The position numbers and the translations under genes were made by a program. From Corynebacterium comes (GTDB taxonomy: Bacteria > Actinomycetota > Actinomycetes > Mycobacteriales > Mycobacteriaceae): a stretch of 64,000 nt of DNA. This document shows, one piece after another, positions 30,033 through 42,539 of the stretch (its first letter is position 1; each line of letters starts with the position of its first letter). The notes under the pieces were generated by a model. It searched no databases and was not told where the DNA came from. It worked only from the letters and a program-made list of their open reading frames with translations. The DNA is taken from contig NZ_CP046453.1 in assembly GCF_009734405.1 (NCBI RefSeq), positions 1,116,001 through 1,180,000 of the forward strand, written 5' to 3'.

Positions 30033-31010
30033 ATGCCCCGTTACCCGCTCCCGCCGCTCGGCCCCGCCTGGGCAGGCAGCGTCATGGGTACCTCACTGGC
30101 GGCCACCATGACGCACATCCACGGGGCCACCTTTCTCAGCCCGTTGCTGCTGGGCGTCGCCAGCCTTATCTTCCTGTCCGTGAGTGTCGGCTGGCTGCAG
30201 CACGCCAACCCCCATTTCACCCAGCCCTACATGGGACCCTGGGGCATGTATTTCATGGGCGTGCTGGCACTGGGTGCCGCCTGGACCCGGGTCACCGGCA
30301 GCTGGGGATGGCAGCTGGTCACCTGGTTGGTCGCCACCCCCTTTGCCCTGGTGATCTGTCTCTGGCAGCTCAGGCAGTTCCACGGCGCCCCGACCTTCTT
30401 CTGGGGCCTGTCGCTGGTTCCGCCGATGGTTTCCGCCAACTCCGGTGCGCAGCTCGTCGAATCCGGTGTGCTGGAAGGCCACTGGGCCGGCGCCGTGTGG
30501 CTGGTGGCCTTCGCCGGTTTCCTCCTCAGCATGGTCACGGCACTGCCCGTCTTCGCGCGTGTGTATCTCGAACTCCTCCGGGGCAGGCTCTACCTCCCGC
30601 CCGGGCTGACCGGTACCGCATGGATCCCGTTGGGCATCGTCGGCCAGTCCACCGCTGTCGCCATCCTGCTCAGTCACAACCCCCTGGGCAACGGCGGTGG
30701 CGGCAGCCGGGAGTTCATCGGCATCGCCGTCGGCTACGTCATGTTCGCCCTCGGGGTGCCCATGGCACTGTACGCGGCCTGGCGCTTCTGGCGGGACATT
30801 CTCACCTGGCCCGGTTATTACCCCGGCTGGTGGGGTTCGGTGTTCCCCGCCGGCACCTGCACCCTGGGCAGCTACCAGCTGGCGCAGGTCACGGGGCTCG
30901 GCTGGTGGAACTGGGTGAGCCTGGTGTGGCTGACCGTCCTGCTCTTCCACTGGTCGGTCTGCGCGTTGCGGGCCCTGGCACACGTCCACGAGGTGAACAG
31001 GGCCGGATAG
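30033..31010 (+). CDS. TDT/SLAC1-family transporter (tellurite-resistance/dicarboxylate type)
   Basis: A 325-residue polytopic protein with about ten predicted helices. The N terminus (PPLGPAWAGSVMGTSLAATMTHIHG) and repeated Trp/Pro-rich helices match the TDT family, which includes TehA, yeast Mae1 and sulfite pump Ssu1. Family members move C4-dicarboxylates, sulfite or anions. The substrate cannot be chosen here; C. glutamicum has similar proteins of uncertain role. A GAGG site precedes the ATG at 30033, and TAAGGT 8 nt upstream might alternatively give a leaderless start. Convergent with the exonuclease gene. Confidence 0.82.
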   Translation: MPRYPLPPLGPAWAGSVMGTSLAATMTHIHGATFLSPLLLGVASLIFLSVSVGWLQHANPHFTQPYMGPWGMYFMGVLALGAAWTRVTGSWGWQLVTWLVATPFALVICLWQLRQFHGAPTFFWGLSLVPPMVSANSGAQLVESGVLEGHWAGAVWLVAFAGFLLSMVTALPVFARVYLELLRGRLYLPPGLTGTAWIPLGIVGQSTAVAILLSHNPLGNGGGGSREFIGIAVGYVMFALGVPMALYAAWRFWRDILTWPGYYPGWWGSVFPAGTCTLGSYQLAQVTGLGWWNWVSLVWLTVLLFHWSVCALRALAHVHEVNRAG

Positions 31011-31017
31011 GGGAGGC

Positions 31018-33823
<2,806 letters not shown>

Positions 33824-33833
33824 CTGCGCAGCT

Positions 33834-34505
33834 TCAGGCCAGGATCGCGCCGACGATGCGGCCGATGTGGCCGAGGTGCTCGACCTCGGTGGCCAGGAAA
33901 TCCGGTCCACCGGCACGTCCGACGACCAGGACCATGCCGGTGGCGCCGATGGGGGTGGCCGCGAGAGCGGAATCCAGCAGCCCCCAGGACTCGGGCACCC
34001 ATTCCTCGGCCTCGGGGTTGAGGGTGCGGGCGCGGGGGACGTCGACGTCGACGGGGGAGGAGCCGTCATCCTCGGGAGCCGCCTGGGAAGCGGCGATCCG
34101 GGTGATGGGTGTGCCGGGGGCGGTGTGGTCGAGCACGACCGCCCAGGAGGCGGTCATGGACCGCGGGATGACGGTCACCAGCTCCTGCATCGCACGCGGA
34201 AGGTTGCGGGCGTGGGAGGCCACCTCGGCGAGCATCTGAATCTGACCGCGGCGGTCGACACGACCGGAGAACGGCCTGATGGAGTCGACCAGGACGCCGT
34301 CGACCGTGTTGGCGGCGGTGATCAGGGTGTCGGCCATTGCCCCGTTGGGGAGGGTCACCACGATGTCGTCCATCACCGTGCCGTCCGGGAAGGTCTCGAC
34401 GACGTCGACGGACTGGATGCTGCCGTCCGCCAGTCCTATCGCTTCCGCGAGCTGCCCGAGGCTTCCCGGGACATCCGGGAGCAGAACACGGATCAGAAAA
34501 GACAT
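33834..34505 (-). CDS. ACT-domain amino-acid-binding protein
   Basis: A 223-residue protein whose N terminus is an ACT domain (FLIRVLLPDVPGSLGQLAEAIG, then IQSVDVVETFPDGTVMDDIVVTLP). The C-terminal part (about 115-223) has no named domain; it contains GATGMVLVVGRAGGPDF. The family corresponds to Rv3013, which also lies between ligA and gatC. ACT domains bind amino acids, so a sensing role is likely but unproven. ATG 34505 has an AAGGGAG site upstream. It is convergent with ligA, with a 10-nt gap. Confidence 0.83.
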   Translation of the reverse strand: MSFLIRVLLPDVPGSLGQLAEAIGLADGSIQSVDVVETFPDGTVMDDIVVTLPNGAMADTLITAANTVDGVLVDSIRPFSGRVDRRGQIQMLAEVASHARNLPRAMQELVTVIPRSMTASWAVVLDHTAPGTPITRIAASQAAPEDDGSSPVDVDVPRARTLNPEAEEWVPESWGLLDSALAATPIGATGMVLVVGRAGGPDFLATEVEHLGHIGRIVGAILA

Positions 34506-34665
34506 GGTGGTGGAGACTCCCTTTCCGGGGCAAATTAATTCGGGGTAACTCCATCATAGATAACGTTCGACATATGCCGTCCGGGTACCTCGGATAAGTT
34601 CCGGCCACGGGCCTGCAGTAGCATGGGGAAGGTTCATTTAACGATGCGTAAAGGATGTAGTCCCC

Positions 34666-34962
34666 GTGTCCGAAATTTCACGTGATGAGGTCGCCCACCT
34701 CGCCATGTTGTCCCGACTCGCTCTGAGCGAGGAGGAGCTCAAGCTGTTCGCTGAGCAGATCGACGAGATCGTCGATGCCGTCTCCGCCGTACAGAAGGTC
34801 GACACCGAGGGGGTTGAGCCCATGAGCCACCCGCACTCGATCGCGACCGCCATGCGTGCCGACGTCGTGGTGCCCACCCTCACCGCCGCACAGGCCCTTG
34901 ACCAGGCCCCTGCGGTCGAGGACGGCCGTTTCATGGTTCCGCAGATCCTGGGTGAGGAGTAA
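34666..34962 (+). CDS. gatC: Asp-tRNA(Asn)/Glu-tRNA(Gln) amidotransferase subunit C
   Basis: A 98-residue GatC that stabilises the GatA-GatB pair. Typical features are [25 protein letters not shown] at the N terminus and [18 protein letters not shown] in the middle. It starts with GTG at 34666 behind AAAGGA. gatA starts 7 nt after its stop, so the two are one operon. gatB is about 7.6 kb away, as in other corynebacteria. The complex makes Gln-tRNA(Gln), and possibly Asn-tRNA(Asn), by transamidation. Confidence 0.93.
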   Translation: MSEISRDEVAHLAMLSRLALSEEELKLFAEQIDEIVDAVSAVQKVDTEGVEPMSHPHSIATAMRADVVVPTLTAAQALDQAPAVEDGRFMVPQILGEE

Positions 34963-34969
34963 CCCCGAC

Positions 34970-36454
<1,485 letters not shown>

Positions 36455-36466
36455 CCGGACAGTTCA

Positions 36467-36519
36467 GGGCGATCACCGCAGTCCCCGCAGGGGCGTCGGT
36501 GGTCGCCCCTTCTGCTTTT
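36467..36519 (+). terminator. Intrinsic terminator after gatCA
   Basis: A 12-bp stem (36467-36478 with 36497-36508, one G-U pair) encloses a small CCCC/GGGG hairpin. It is followed by CTTCTGCTTTT. It starts 13 nt after the gatA stop. Confidence 0.72.
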
Positions 36520-36534
36520 GTGGGCAGAGGCCGA

Positions 36535-36540
36535 TACACT
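36535..36540 (+). promoter_or_regulatory. Putative -10 element (TACACT) before a 19-codon upstream ORF
   Basis: TACACT is followed by 8 nt and ATG 36549. It lies just after the gatCA terminator, so it probably drives the uORF and the membrane protein gene at 36605. Confidence 0.42.
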
Positions 36541-36548
36541 GCTCCGAC

Positions 36549-36608
36549 ATGGTCAACTTCCTCTCCCGTCCACAGGCGGGCCGGGTCACCACCGTGAGTC
36601 CCCGGTGA
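36549..36608 (+). CDS. Putative 19-aa upstream ORF coupled to the YczE-like gene
   Basis: ATG 36549 opens a frame encoding MVNFLSRPQAGRVTTVSPR whose TGA overlaps the GTG start of the next gene (GTGA, 36605-36608). A -10 hexamer lies 8 nt upstream, so the uORF may be translated from a leaderless mRNA and deliver ribosomes to the weak GTG start. No amino-acid bias suggests classical attenuation. Real as a coupling device is plausible; the peptide itself may have no function. Confidence 0.45.
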   Translation: MVNFLSRPQAGRVTTVSPR

Positions 36609-37249
36609 TCCTGCGTCAGTTGCGCCGGGTGCTGGTGTTCACGTTAGGCATCTTCATCATGTCCCTGGGCGTGGCGGCTTCCGTGCGCGCGGCCCTGGGC
36701 ACCGCGCCGATCACTTCGTTTCCGACGGTCCTGTCGCTGGCCACCCCGCTCAGCGTGGGCACCTACAGCGTGCTGTTCAACGTGCTGATGCTGGTGATCG
36801 TGATCATCCTGCAGCGCCGGAAATTTCCGCCCGTCCAGTTGCTGCAGCTGCCGGTGGCCTTCCTGTTCGGCTGGTTCATTGACCTGGCCATGTCGCTGAC
36901 CTGGTGGCTCGAGCCCTCGAACTATGCCGTGCAGTGGGTGTGGACCATCATCGGCGTGGTCCTCATCGCCGTCGGCGTCTACATCGAGGTGCAGCCCAGG
37001 CTGACCTACATCCCCGCGGACGGACTGATCACGGTGATCACGACGATGTCCAGGGCGCCGTTCGGCAAGGTGAAGATGATCTTCGACTGGACCCTGGTGA
37101 GCATCTCGGCGCTGCTCTCCCTGGTGCTGATGGGCAGCCTCCAGGGTGTGCGCGAGGGCACCGTGTTCGCTGCTTTCGCGGTCGGCGCCCTGGTGCGGGT
37201 GATCGGGAACCTGCATGATCGCTGGCGTCTGGAACGCCGGCAGGAATAG
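36605..37249 (+). CDS. YczE/YitT-type integral membrane protein
   Basis: A 214-residue protein with five predicted helices, starting RRVLVFTLGIFIMSLGVAASVRAALGTAPITSFPTVLS. This is the YczE family N terminus, including the GTAPITS motif. Members are uncharacterised; the Bacillus YczE is linked to surfactin-region genes. The C terminus is a cytosolic tail (HDRWRLERRQE). The start is GTG 36605 without a ribosome binding site, but it overlaps the stop of a 19-codon ORF beginning 8 nt after a -10 box. That suggests translation by coupling. It precedes an iron-related gene but is separated by the DtxR-type box. Confidence 0.75.
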   Translation: MILRQLRRVLVFTLGIFIMSLGVAASVRAALGTAPITSFPTVLSLATPLSVGTYSVLFNVLMLVIVIILQRRKFPPVQLLQLPVAFLFGWFIDLAMSLTWWLEPSNYAVQWVWTIIGVVLIAVGVYIEVQPRLTYIPADGLITVITTMSRAPFGKVKMIFDWTLVSISALLSLVLMGSLQGVREGTVFAAFAVGALVRVIGNLHDRWRLERRQE

Positions 37250-37301
37250 CCGGGTGCGTCGGGGACCCCGCAGCGGCACTTACCTCCGGGACGGTCTCCT
37301 G

Positions 37302-37320
37302 GTAGGTTAGGGTCACCTAA
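37302..37320 (+). promoter_or_regulatory. DtxR-type iron box
   Basis: GTAGGTTAGGGTCACCTAA matches 16 of 19 positions of the DtxR consensus TTAGGTTAGGCTAACCTAA. It lies 21-39 nt upstream of the siderophore-interacting protein ATG, where a bound repressor would block the promoter when iron is plentiful. Confidence 0.78.
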
Positions 37321-37340
37321 TTACAGTCAGGAGATTGTCC

Positions 37341-38117
37341 ATGACCACCCCCACCCGCCCGAACCGCCCGCGACGCACCGCCACGGTGACCCATGTCCGG
37401 CGACTCACCGACGAGCTGGTCCGCATCAGCTTCCATTGCCCGGACCTGATCGGCGCGGATCTGCCCCACACCGACCACTACGTCAAGTTCATTTTCGGCG
37501 GCGAAGATCAGCCACGGCCGGTCACCCGCACCTACACGTTCCGCCGCATCAACACCCGGACCGGGCTTTTCGACGTCGACTTCGTCACCCACGGATCCGC
37601 AGGCCTGGCCGGCCCGTGGGCGCAGCGGGCGAAGACGGGGGACATCCTCACCTTCCAGGGCCCCGGCGGAGCATGGCGTCCCGCAGAGGATTACGGGCAC
37701 TTCGTCTTCGTCGGCGATGAGTCGGCGGCGCCGGCGATAGCGGCGGGCGTGGAAAAGCTCCCCGCAGGAGCGACGGCGGACGTCTACGTGGAGATCGCCG
37801 ACGCCGGCTCAACCTTCGAGATGCCGGAACCCGAGGGCGTGAGACTGCACTGGGTGCCGCGCAACGGGGCGACCCACGGCACGAAACTCTCGGCGGCCGT
37901 GCGCTCGGCCGGGATCCCGCATCAGCGCACCAGCTGGTTCGTGCACGGAGTGGCGGAGATGCTCAAGGAGCTGCGCCGTTTCCTGTTCCTCGACAGCGGC
38001 GTGCCGCGGGAGGACGTCTCCATCTCCGGCTACTGGCGGATCGGCATGACCGAGGACCAGTGGCAGGAGTCGAAGAGGGAGTTCAACGCGGAGCTGGAGG
38101 CAGCTGAGGCCGGCTAG
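37341..38117 (+). CDS. Siderophore-interacting protein (FAD-dependent ferric reductase type)
   Basis: A 258-residue SIP-family flavoprotein related to ViuB/YqjH. These proteins release iron from imported ferric siderophores by reduction. The N-terminal FAD-binding barrel has HYVKFIF and the RTYTFRRIN motif (R-x-Y-T/S), then DFVTHGSAGLAGPWA. The NAD(P)-binding half has FVFVGDESAAPAIAA. The C-terminal segment GYWRIGMTEDQW is typical. ATG 37341 follows a CAGGAG site. A DtxR box lies just upstream, so expression should rise under iron limitation. Convergent with the next small gene. Confidence 0.92.
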   Translation: MTTPTRPNRPRRTATVTHVRRLTDELVRISFHCPDLIGADLPHTDHYVKFIFGGEDQPRPVTRTYTFRRINTRTGLFDVDFVTHGSAGLAGPWAQRAKTGDILTFQGPGGAWRPAEDYGHFVFVGDESAAPAIAAGVEKLPAGATADVYVEIADAGSTFEMPEPEGVRLHWVPRNGATHGTKLSAAVRSAGIPHQRTSWFVHGVAEMLKELRRFLFLDSGVPREDVSISGYWRIGMTEDQWQESKREFNAELEAAEAG

Positions 38118-38118
38118 A

Positions 38119-38442
38119 TTATTTCGCGTCGGAGAGCGCGTAGGCGGCGCCCGCGGCGACGACCGTGACCGCCCCGACCGCCGGCCAGGAGCCGATCTTC
38201 TTCGCCAGGGGGTGGGAGGCTCCGAAGGAGACTACGTACAGGGAGGTCAGCGCCGCGGTGGTCGCCGGGTTGGTCTTGGCCAGCCAGGAGCGGGCGGCCC
38301 AGCCGCCGGCGGCTGCGAGTACCGCACCACCCAGGGGGCGGATGCCCGTCTCGCGGGCGGTGAGCCAGCCACCGAGCAGACCAAGCGATACGACGGCTGC
38401 GGTGGAGACGTTCTCGGGGGATTTGATGTCGATCATTGCCAT
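38119..38442 (-). CDS. Small membrane protein of unknown function
   Basis: A 107-residue protein with three or four short hydrophobic segments rich in Ala, Gly and Val (about residues 13-28, 39-51, 62-75 and 85-103). Two starts are possible: 38442 (MAMIDIKS) and 38436 (MIDIKS). ATG 38442 has TAGGCT 7 nt upstream, a leaderless pattern, and is chosen. I do not recognise a family. It is divergent from the MFS exporter, with 53 nt between the starts, and ends 2 nt from the stop of the siderophore-interacting protein gene. Confidence 0.65.
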   Translation of the reverse strand: MAMIDIKSPENVSTAAVVSLGLLGGWLTARETGIRPLGGAVLAAAGGWAARSWLAKTNPATTAALTSLYVVSFGASHPLAKKIGSWPAVGAVTVVAAGAAYALSDAK

Positions 38443-38449
38443 GGGGGAC

Positions 38450-38455
38450 AGCCTA
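38450..38455 (-). promoter_or_regulatory. Putative -10 element (TAGGCT) of the small membrane protein gene
   Basis: On the minus strand TAGGCT is followed by 7 nt and ATG 38442. It lies about 30 nt from the oppositely directed MFS -10. Confidence 0.42.
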
Positions 38456-38482
38456 CGGGAGGGGTCGGGGGAGGGGCAGGAC

Positions 38483-38488
38483 TAGAGT
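38483..38488 (+). promoter_or_regulatory. Putative -10 element (TAGAGT) of the MFS gene
   Basis: TAGAGT ends 7 nt before ATG 38496, without a ribosome binding site, as in pfkA below. Confidence 0.45.
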
Positions 38489-38495
38489 TCTCGCC

Positions 38496-39899
38496 ATGAG
38501 CACCACCCCCGCCCCGTCGACGGTACTGCCCCCACCCCAGGCCTGGCGGGCACTTGCCGCGCTGTGTCTGGGCTTCTTCATGATCCTCCTGGACCAGACC
38601 ATCGTCGCTGTGGCGACCCCGGGCATCATGGCGGACTTCGGCGCGCGCCTCGACCAGGTCGTGTGGGTGACGTCGATCTACCTGCTGTGTCTGGTGGTCC
38701 CGCTGCTGTTCACCGGCCGCCTGGGCGACAGGTTCGGTCAGCGCACGCTCTTCCGGTTCGGCGTGGTCGTGTTCACGGTCGCGGCGCTGGGTTCGATGCT
38801 GGCACCCACCCTGGAACTGCTCATCCTGGCGCGCGGGGCGCAGGGCGTGGGCGCGGCGATCCTCACCCCGCAGACGATGAGCGTGATCAACCGTGTCTTC
38901 CCCCGCGAGCGGCGGGGCGCGGCACTGGGTGCCTGGGGTGCGGTCGGCTCGGTCGCCAGCCTCGTCGGCCCCGTGCTCGGCGGCTTCGTCGTGGGCGAGT
39001 TCGGCTGGCGGGGCGTGTTCCTCGTCCACCTGCCGGTCGGTGTCCTCGCGTTCATCCTCGCCGGACTGTGGGTGCCCCGGCTGCCCACCTTCGCCCGGCA
39101 GATCGACCCGGTGTCGGTGGTCGTCTCCCTGCTGGGCATGGTTTCCCTGGTCGTGGCGATCCAACAGGGGCCGGGCCTCGACTGGCCGGCCTGGTCGTTG
39201 GCGCTGCTTTCTGCCGGTGTGGCGCTGACCGGTCTGTTCATCCGTCTCCAGTCGACGGCGTTCCGGCGGGGGACCGAACCTCTCGTCCCGCTGGAGATCT
39301 TCCGCAACCGGAACTACTCACTCGGTGTGTTCTCGATCGCGACCATGGGTTTCGCGGTCTCCTCCATCATGTTGCCCATCATGCTCTGGCTCCAGGACGG
39401 CCGGAGCCTGAGCTCGCAGCAGGCCGGCCTCATGCTCATCCCCATGGCCGTGGTCGCCGGTGTCTTCTCCCCGTTGATCGGCCGGGCCGCCGACCGTATC
39501 CATCCCCGTGCCCTGTCCGTCACCGGCTTCGGCTCGATGATCGTCGCGCTGGTGCTCACCTCCCTGGTGATGCTTTCCGACGCCCCCGTCATCCTCTTCC
39601 TCCTCTCCGCCGTCCTGCTGGGTGTGGGCAACGCCCTGGTGTGGGCGCCGAACTCCGCAACGGCCATGCGCTCGGTCGAGATCGCCCACATGGGTGCCGC
39701 CTCCGGTGTGTACAACACCTCCCGCCAGACAGGGGCCGTCCTCGGTGCCGCTTCAGTGGGTGCCGCGATGCAGGTCGGGGCGGAGTTGAACGGATTCATC
39801 CCGGGACTGGCCGGCGCGCTTCTCCTTCCGGCGGCGGTCCTGGTGCTCGGTCTGGTGGCGGTCGCGTTCTTCCGTGCTGATCCCACATCCGCGGGCTAG
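38496..39899 (+). CDS. MFS drug exporter, DHA2 (EmrB/QacA) type
   Basis: A 467-residue transporter with the DHA2 signatures: [18 protein letters not shown] in the first helix, the loop-2 motif [13 protein letters not shown], and motif C-like [28 protein letters not shown] in helix 5. About 13-14 hydrophobic segments are visible. This family exports hydrophobic or cationic drugs by proton antiport. The substrate is unknown. The ATG has TAGAGT 7 nt upstream, so it is probably leaderless. The gene ends 10 nt before pfkA, which has its own start signal inside this gene's last codons. Confidence 0.88.
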   Translation: MSTTPAPSTVLPPPQAWRALAALCLGFFMILLDQTIVAVATPGIMADFGARLDQVVWVTSIYLLCLVVPLLFTGRLGDRFGQRTLFRFGVVVFTVAALGSMLAPTLELLILARGAQGVGAAILTPQTMSVINRVFPRERRGAALGAWGAVGSVASLVGPVLGGFVVGEFGWRGVFLVHLPVGVLAFILAGLWVPRLPTFARQIDPVSVVVSLLGMVSLVVAIQQGPGLDWPAWSLALLSAGVALTGLFIRLQSTAFRRGTEPLVPLEIFRNRNYSLGVFSIATMGFAVSSIMLPIMLWLQDGRSLSSQQAGLMLIPMAVVAGVFSPLIGRAADRIHPRALSVTGFGSMIVALVLTSLVMLSDAPVILFLLSAVLLGVGNALVWAPNSATAMRSVEIAHMGAASGVYNTSRQTGAVLGAASVGAAMQVGAELNGFIPGLAGALLLPAAVLVLGLVAVAFFRADPTSAG

Positions 39900-39902
39900 A
39901 GT
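39897..39902 (+). promoter_or_regulatory. Putative -10 element (TAGAGT) of pfkA
   Basis: TAGAGT overlaps the MFS stop codon and ends 7 nt before ATG 39910. No ribosome binding site is present, so a leaderless pfkA mRNA is likely. Confidence 0.45.
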
Positions 39903-39909
39903 AGTGCGC

Positions 39910-40941
39910 ATGCGACTTGCCACCCTCACGTCCGGCGGCGACTGCCCCGGCCTCAACGCCGTCATCCGCAGTATTGTCCGTACCGCCAGCGCCGAGTTCG
40001 GCTCCACTGTCGTCGGCTACGAGGATGGCTGGGTGGGCCTCCTGGAGGACCGCCGGATCGACCTCTACGACGATGAACACATCGACCGCATCCTCCTGCG
40101 GGGCGGCACGATCCTGGGCACCGGTCGTCTGCACCCGGACAAGTTCAAGGCCGGAATCGACCGGATCAAGGGGAACCTGGCCGACGCAGGCATCGACGCC
40201 CTCATCCCGATCGGCGGCGAAGGCACCCTGAAGGGCGCAAAGTGGCTGGCGGACAACGGGATCCCTGTCGTCGGTGTGCCCAAGACCATCGACAATGACG
40301 TCAACGGCACCGACTACACCTTCGGTTTCGACACCGCCGTGGCCGTCGCCACCGACGCCGTCGATCGCCTGCACACCACCGCCGAGTCCCACAACCGCAT
40401 CCTCATCGTGGAGGTCATGGGCCGCCACGTCGGCTGGATCGCCCTCCACGCGGGCATGGCGGGCGGCGCCCACTACACCGTGATCCCCGAGGTCCCCTTC
40501 GACATCGCGGAGATCTGCAAGAAGATGGAACGCCGCTTCCAGATGGGGGAGAAGTACGGGATCATCGTCGTCGCCGAGGGTGCCGCCCCCATGGAGGGCA
40601 CCATGGAGATGAAGTCCGGCGGCGTCGACCAGTTCGGGCACGAGACGTTCACCGGCATCGGCCAGCAGATCGCCGACGAGATCCATGACCGCCTGGGCCA
40701 CGACGTCCGCACCACCGTCCTCGGACACATCCAGCGCGGTGGCACCCCGACCGCCTTCGACCGTGTGCTGGCCACCCGCTACGGCGTGCGCGCCACCCGC
40801 TCCGCCCACCGTGGAGAGTTCGGTACGAGTGTCGCGCTGCACGGCGAGCGGATCGTCAACATCCCGCTCCAGGAGGCCGTCGGCGTGCTCAAGACCGTGC
40901 CGATGGACCGCTGGGTCACCGCCCAGGCCATGTTCGGCTAG
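39910..40941 (+). CDS. pfkA: 6-phosphofructokinase
   Basis: A 343-residue PFK making fructose-1,6-bisphosphate in glycolysis. GGDCPGLN (residues 9-16) binds nucleotide. GGEGT has Gly105 at the position that is Gly104 in E. coli, which favours ATP over PPi. PKTIDND carries Lys125 where E. coli has Gly124; this G/K pair is typical of actinobacterial ATP-dependent enzymes. The catalytic Asp is in TIDND. Substrate residues are in [13 protein letters not shown] and [14 protein letters not shown]. The Arg-rich effector site of E. coli PfkA is not obvious. Leaderless start as described for 39897-39902. Confidence 0.95.
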   Translation: MRLATLTSGGDCPGLNAVIRSIVRTASAEFGSTVVGYEDGWVGLLEDRRIDLYDDEHIDRILLRGGTILGTGRLHPDKFKAGIDRIKGNLADAGIDALIPIGGEGTLKGAKWLADNGIPVVGVPKTIDNDVNGTDYTFGFDTAVAVATDAVDRLHTTAESHNRILIVEVMGRHVGWIALHAGMAGGAHYTVIPEVPFDIAEICKKMERRFQMGEKYGIIVVAEGAAPMEGTMEMKSGGVDQFGHETFTGIGQQIADEIHDRLGHDVRTTVLGHIQRGGTPTAFDRVLATRYGVRATRSAHRGEFGTSVALHGERIVNIPLQEAVGVLKTVPMDRWVTAQAMFG

Positions 40942-41469
40942 GTGCACGACCTCAACCTCGGTTCCTGTCGGCTGCTCATCGTGGGCATCAACCCCGGGCT
41001 CTGGACGGAGCGTGTCGACGCCCCCTTCGCCCGGCCGGGCAACCGCTTCTGGCCGGCGCTGCACGCCGCAGGAATCACGCAGTGGCTTGTCGACGCCCGC
41101 GAGGGGCTCAGCCACGAGGATGCCGCCATGCTCGCCCGCCGCGGACTGGGCTTCACCAACGTCGTCGCCCGCGCCACGGCAGTCGCCTCGGAGCTGAGCC
41201 GGGAGGAGATCCGCGCGGGCGGGGCCGCGTTGGATTCACTGGTCGCGGAGCAGCGCGCGGCCCGGGGTGGCCCGCAGCTGGTCATGGTGGCGGGCATCGG
41301 CGTCTACCGCACGGCGTTCTCCCGACCGAAGGCCCGCGTGGGCCTGCAGGATCACAGCATCGGTGGCGCCGAGACCTGGGTCGTGCCCAACCCCAGCGGA
41401 CTCAACGCCCATGAGACCGTCGATTCCCTGGCGCGCGCGTACGCGCAGGTCTATGCCCGTCTCACCTGA
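40942..41469 (+). CDS. mug: Mismatch-specific uracil/thymine-DNA glycosylase (Mug/TDG family)
   Basis: A 175-residue glycosylase. The active-site motif GINPGL (LLIVGINPGLWTE), the PFARPGNRFWPALHAAG segment and the C-terminal NPSGLNAHET loop define the Mug/TDG family. These enzymes remove uracil, ethenocytosine or thymine from mispairs with guanine. The start is GTG at 40942, directly after the pfkA stop, so it is cotranscribed. Together with nucS and ligA it contributes to a DNA-maintenance set in this window. Confidence 0.88.
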   Translation: MHDLNLGSCRLLIVGINPGLWTERVDAPFARPGNRFWPALHAAGITQWLVDAREGLSHEDAAMLARRGLGFTNVVARATAVASELSREEIRAGGAALDSLVAEQRAARGGPQLVMVAGIGVYRTAFSRPKARVGLQDHSIGGAETWVVPNPSGLNAHETVDSLARAYAQVYARLT

Positions 41470-41539
41470 CCTGGCGGCATGGAGAGCATTCACGTCAGCC
41501 TTGTCATCCACGCCGACGTGGCCGCTGTAGGACGTGACC

Positions 41540-42508
41540 TCAGCAGGCTGAAGGAAATCCTGGAGGGGGTGTAGCCTCGCCCCTCATGATGATCCGCGCG
41601 GTGCGGGCCAGCGCCACCCACTCCAGGCTGTCGCCGTTGACGCGCGTTGAGACCGTCACTGTTCCTTTCGGGTGGATCAGTTCCACCTCCGGGGCCGGGG
41701 GGAGGTCGATGACCGTGCCGCCCAGAGCGACGGCCGCCCCCAGTGCGAGGATGCCCGTCGCGGGCAGGGCGTGGTGGAATCTTCCCAGGGAGGTCATCCG
41801 GACCCGGAGTCGGCCGCCTGCAGGTTCGACCAGCGCGACCCGGGGAATGGCGGGGGAGTCCGGGATGCCCATCACCCGTCCCGCGGCAGTCCGGAGCGTT
41901 TCGAGCCTTTCCAGGGACACATCGGGCAGGTCTGCGGCACGCGCGATGACGACGGGGTTCGCCACGTCGATGAGGGTGACCTCCACACCGTCGATCACGC
42001 TCATCCGGCCACAGGGGAAGATCTCGCCGGTCTTCTCGCCTCCGGGGTGGAGGAATCGGACGTCGATACGCGCGGATGCATCGGCGAGTCGGCCGTCGAC
42101 AAGCGGATGGGAGAGCTCGAGCAGGGAATCGGTGTTGAGGTTGCGGACCCGGACAACGGCGTGGTCGCCGGATCGGTGGAGCATGCCCTCGTCGAGCGCG
42201 TAGGCGGAAACCGCCGCGGAGATGTTGCCGCAGTTGCCCGCCCAGTCGACGACCGGCCCGGTGGGGGAGACCTGGGCGAAGAGGCTCTCCAGGTCGGCGT
42301 CGGGGCGTGTCGAGGGGCCGACGAACATGACCTTGCTGTTCGAGGACACACCGCCGCCGAGACCGTCGACGGCCACGGGGTCCGGCGAACCGATGAGCCG
42401 CAGACACAGTTCGTCGCGTGCCGCCGTGTCCGCGGGCAGCTCCGACATCGGGAGGAACACGGCGCGGCTGGTGCCACCACGGACGATGGAGACGGGGACG
42501 GTGCTCAT
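41540..42508 (-). CDS. PrpF-like 2-methylaconitate isomerase family protein
   Basis: A 322-residue protein of the PrpF family (DapF-like double fold). The N terminus [17 protein letters not shown], the [15 protein letters not shown] segment and the [13 protein letters not shown] motif with the conserved Cys are present; the C-terminal half repeats the fold. Related enzymes isomerise methylaconitate, oxaloacetate-type or methylitaconate substrates. No prpB/C/D gene is near, so the substrate here is open. ATG 42508 has TAGGCT 8 nt upstream. It is divergent from gatB with only 31 nt between start codons. Confidence 0.83.
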   Translation of the reverse strand: MSTVPVSIVRGGTSRAVFLPMSELPADTAARDELCLRLIGSPDPVAVDGLGGGVSSNSKVMFVGPSTRPDADLESLFAQVSPTGPVVDWAGNCGNISAAVSAYALDEGMLHRSGDHAVVRVRNLNTDSLLELSHPLVDGRLADASARIDVRFLHPGGEKTGEIFPCGRMSVIDGVEVTLIDVANPVVIARAADLPDVSLERLETLRTAAGRVMGIPDSPAIPRVALVEPAGGRLRVRMTSLGRFHHALPATGILALGAAVALGGTVIDLPPAPEVELIHPKGTVTVSTRVNGDSLEWVALARTARIIMRGEATPPPGFPSAC

Positions 42509-42516
42509 GACCCGGA

Positions 42517-42532
42517 AGCCTAGCGCTAGACT
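42517..42532. promoter_or_regulatory. Overlapping divergent -10 elements of prpF-like gene and gatB
   Basis: TAGGCT on the minus strand (42517-42522) ends 8 nt from ATG 42508. TAGACT on the plus strand (42527-42532) ends 7 nt from ATG 42540. They share the palindrome CTAGCGCTAG (42520-42529). The whole intergenic region is 31 nt, so both -35 boxes must lie inside the opposite gene. Confidence 0.55.
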
Positions 42533-42539
42533 GTCTGCC

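Noticed and set aside
41479..41574. 31-codon plus-strand ORF after mug
   Set aside because: Overlaps the 3' end of the PrpF-like gene, has no ribosome binding site or -10, and resembles nothing known.
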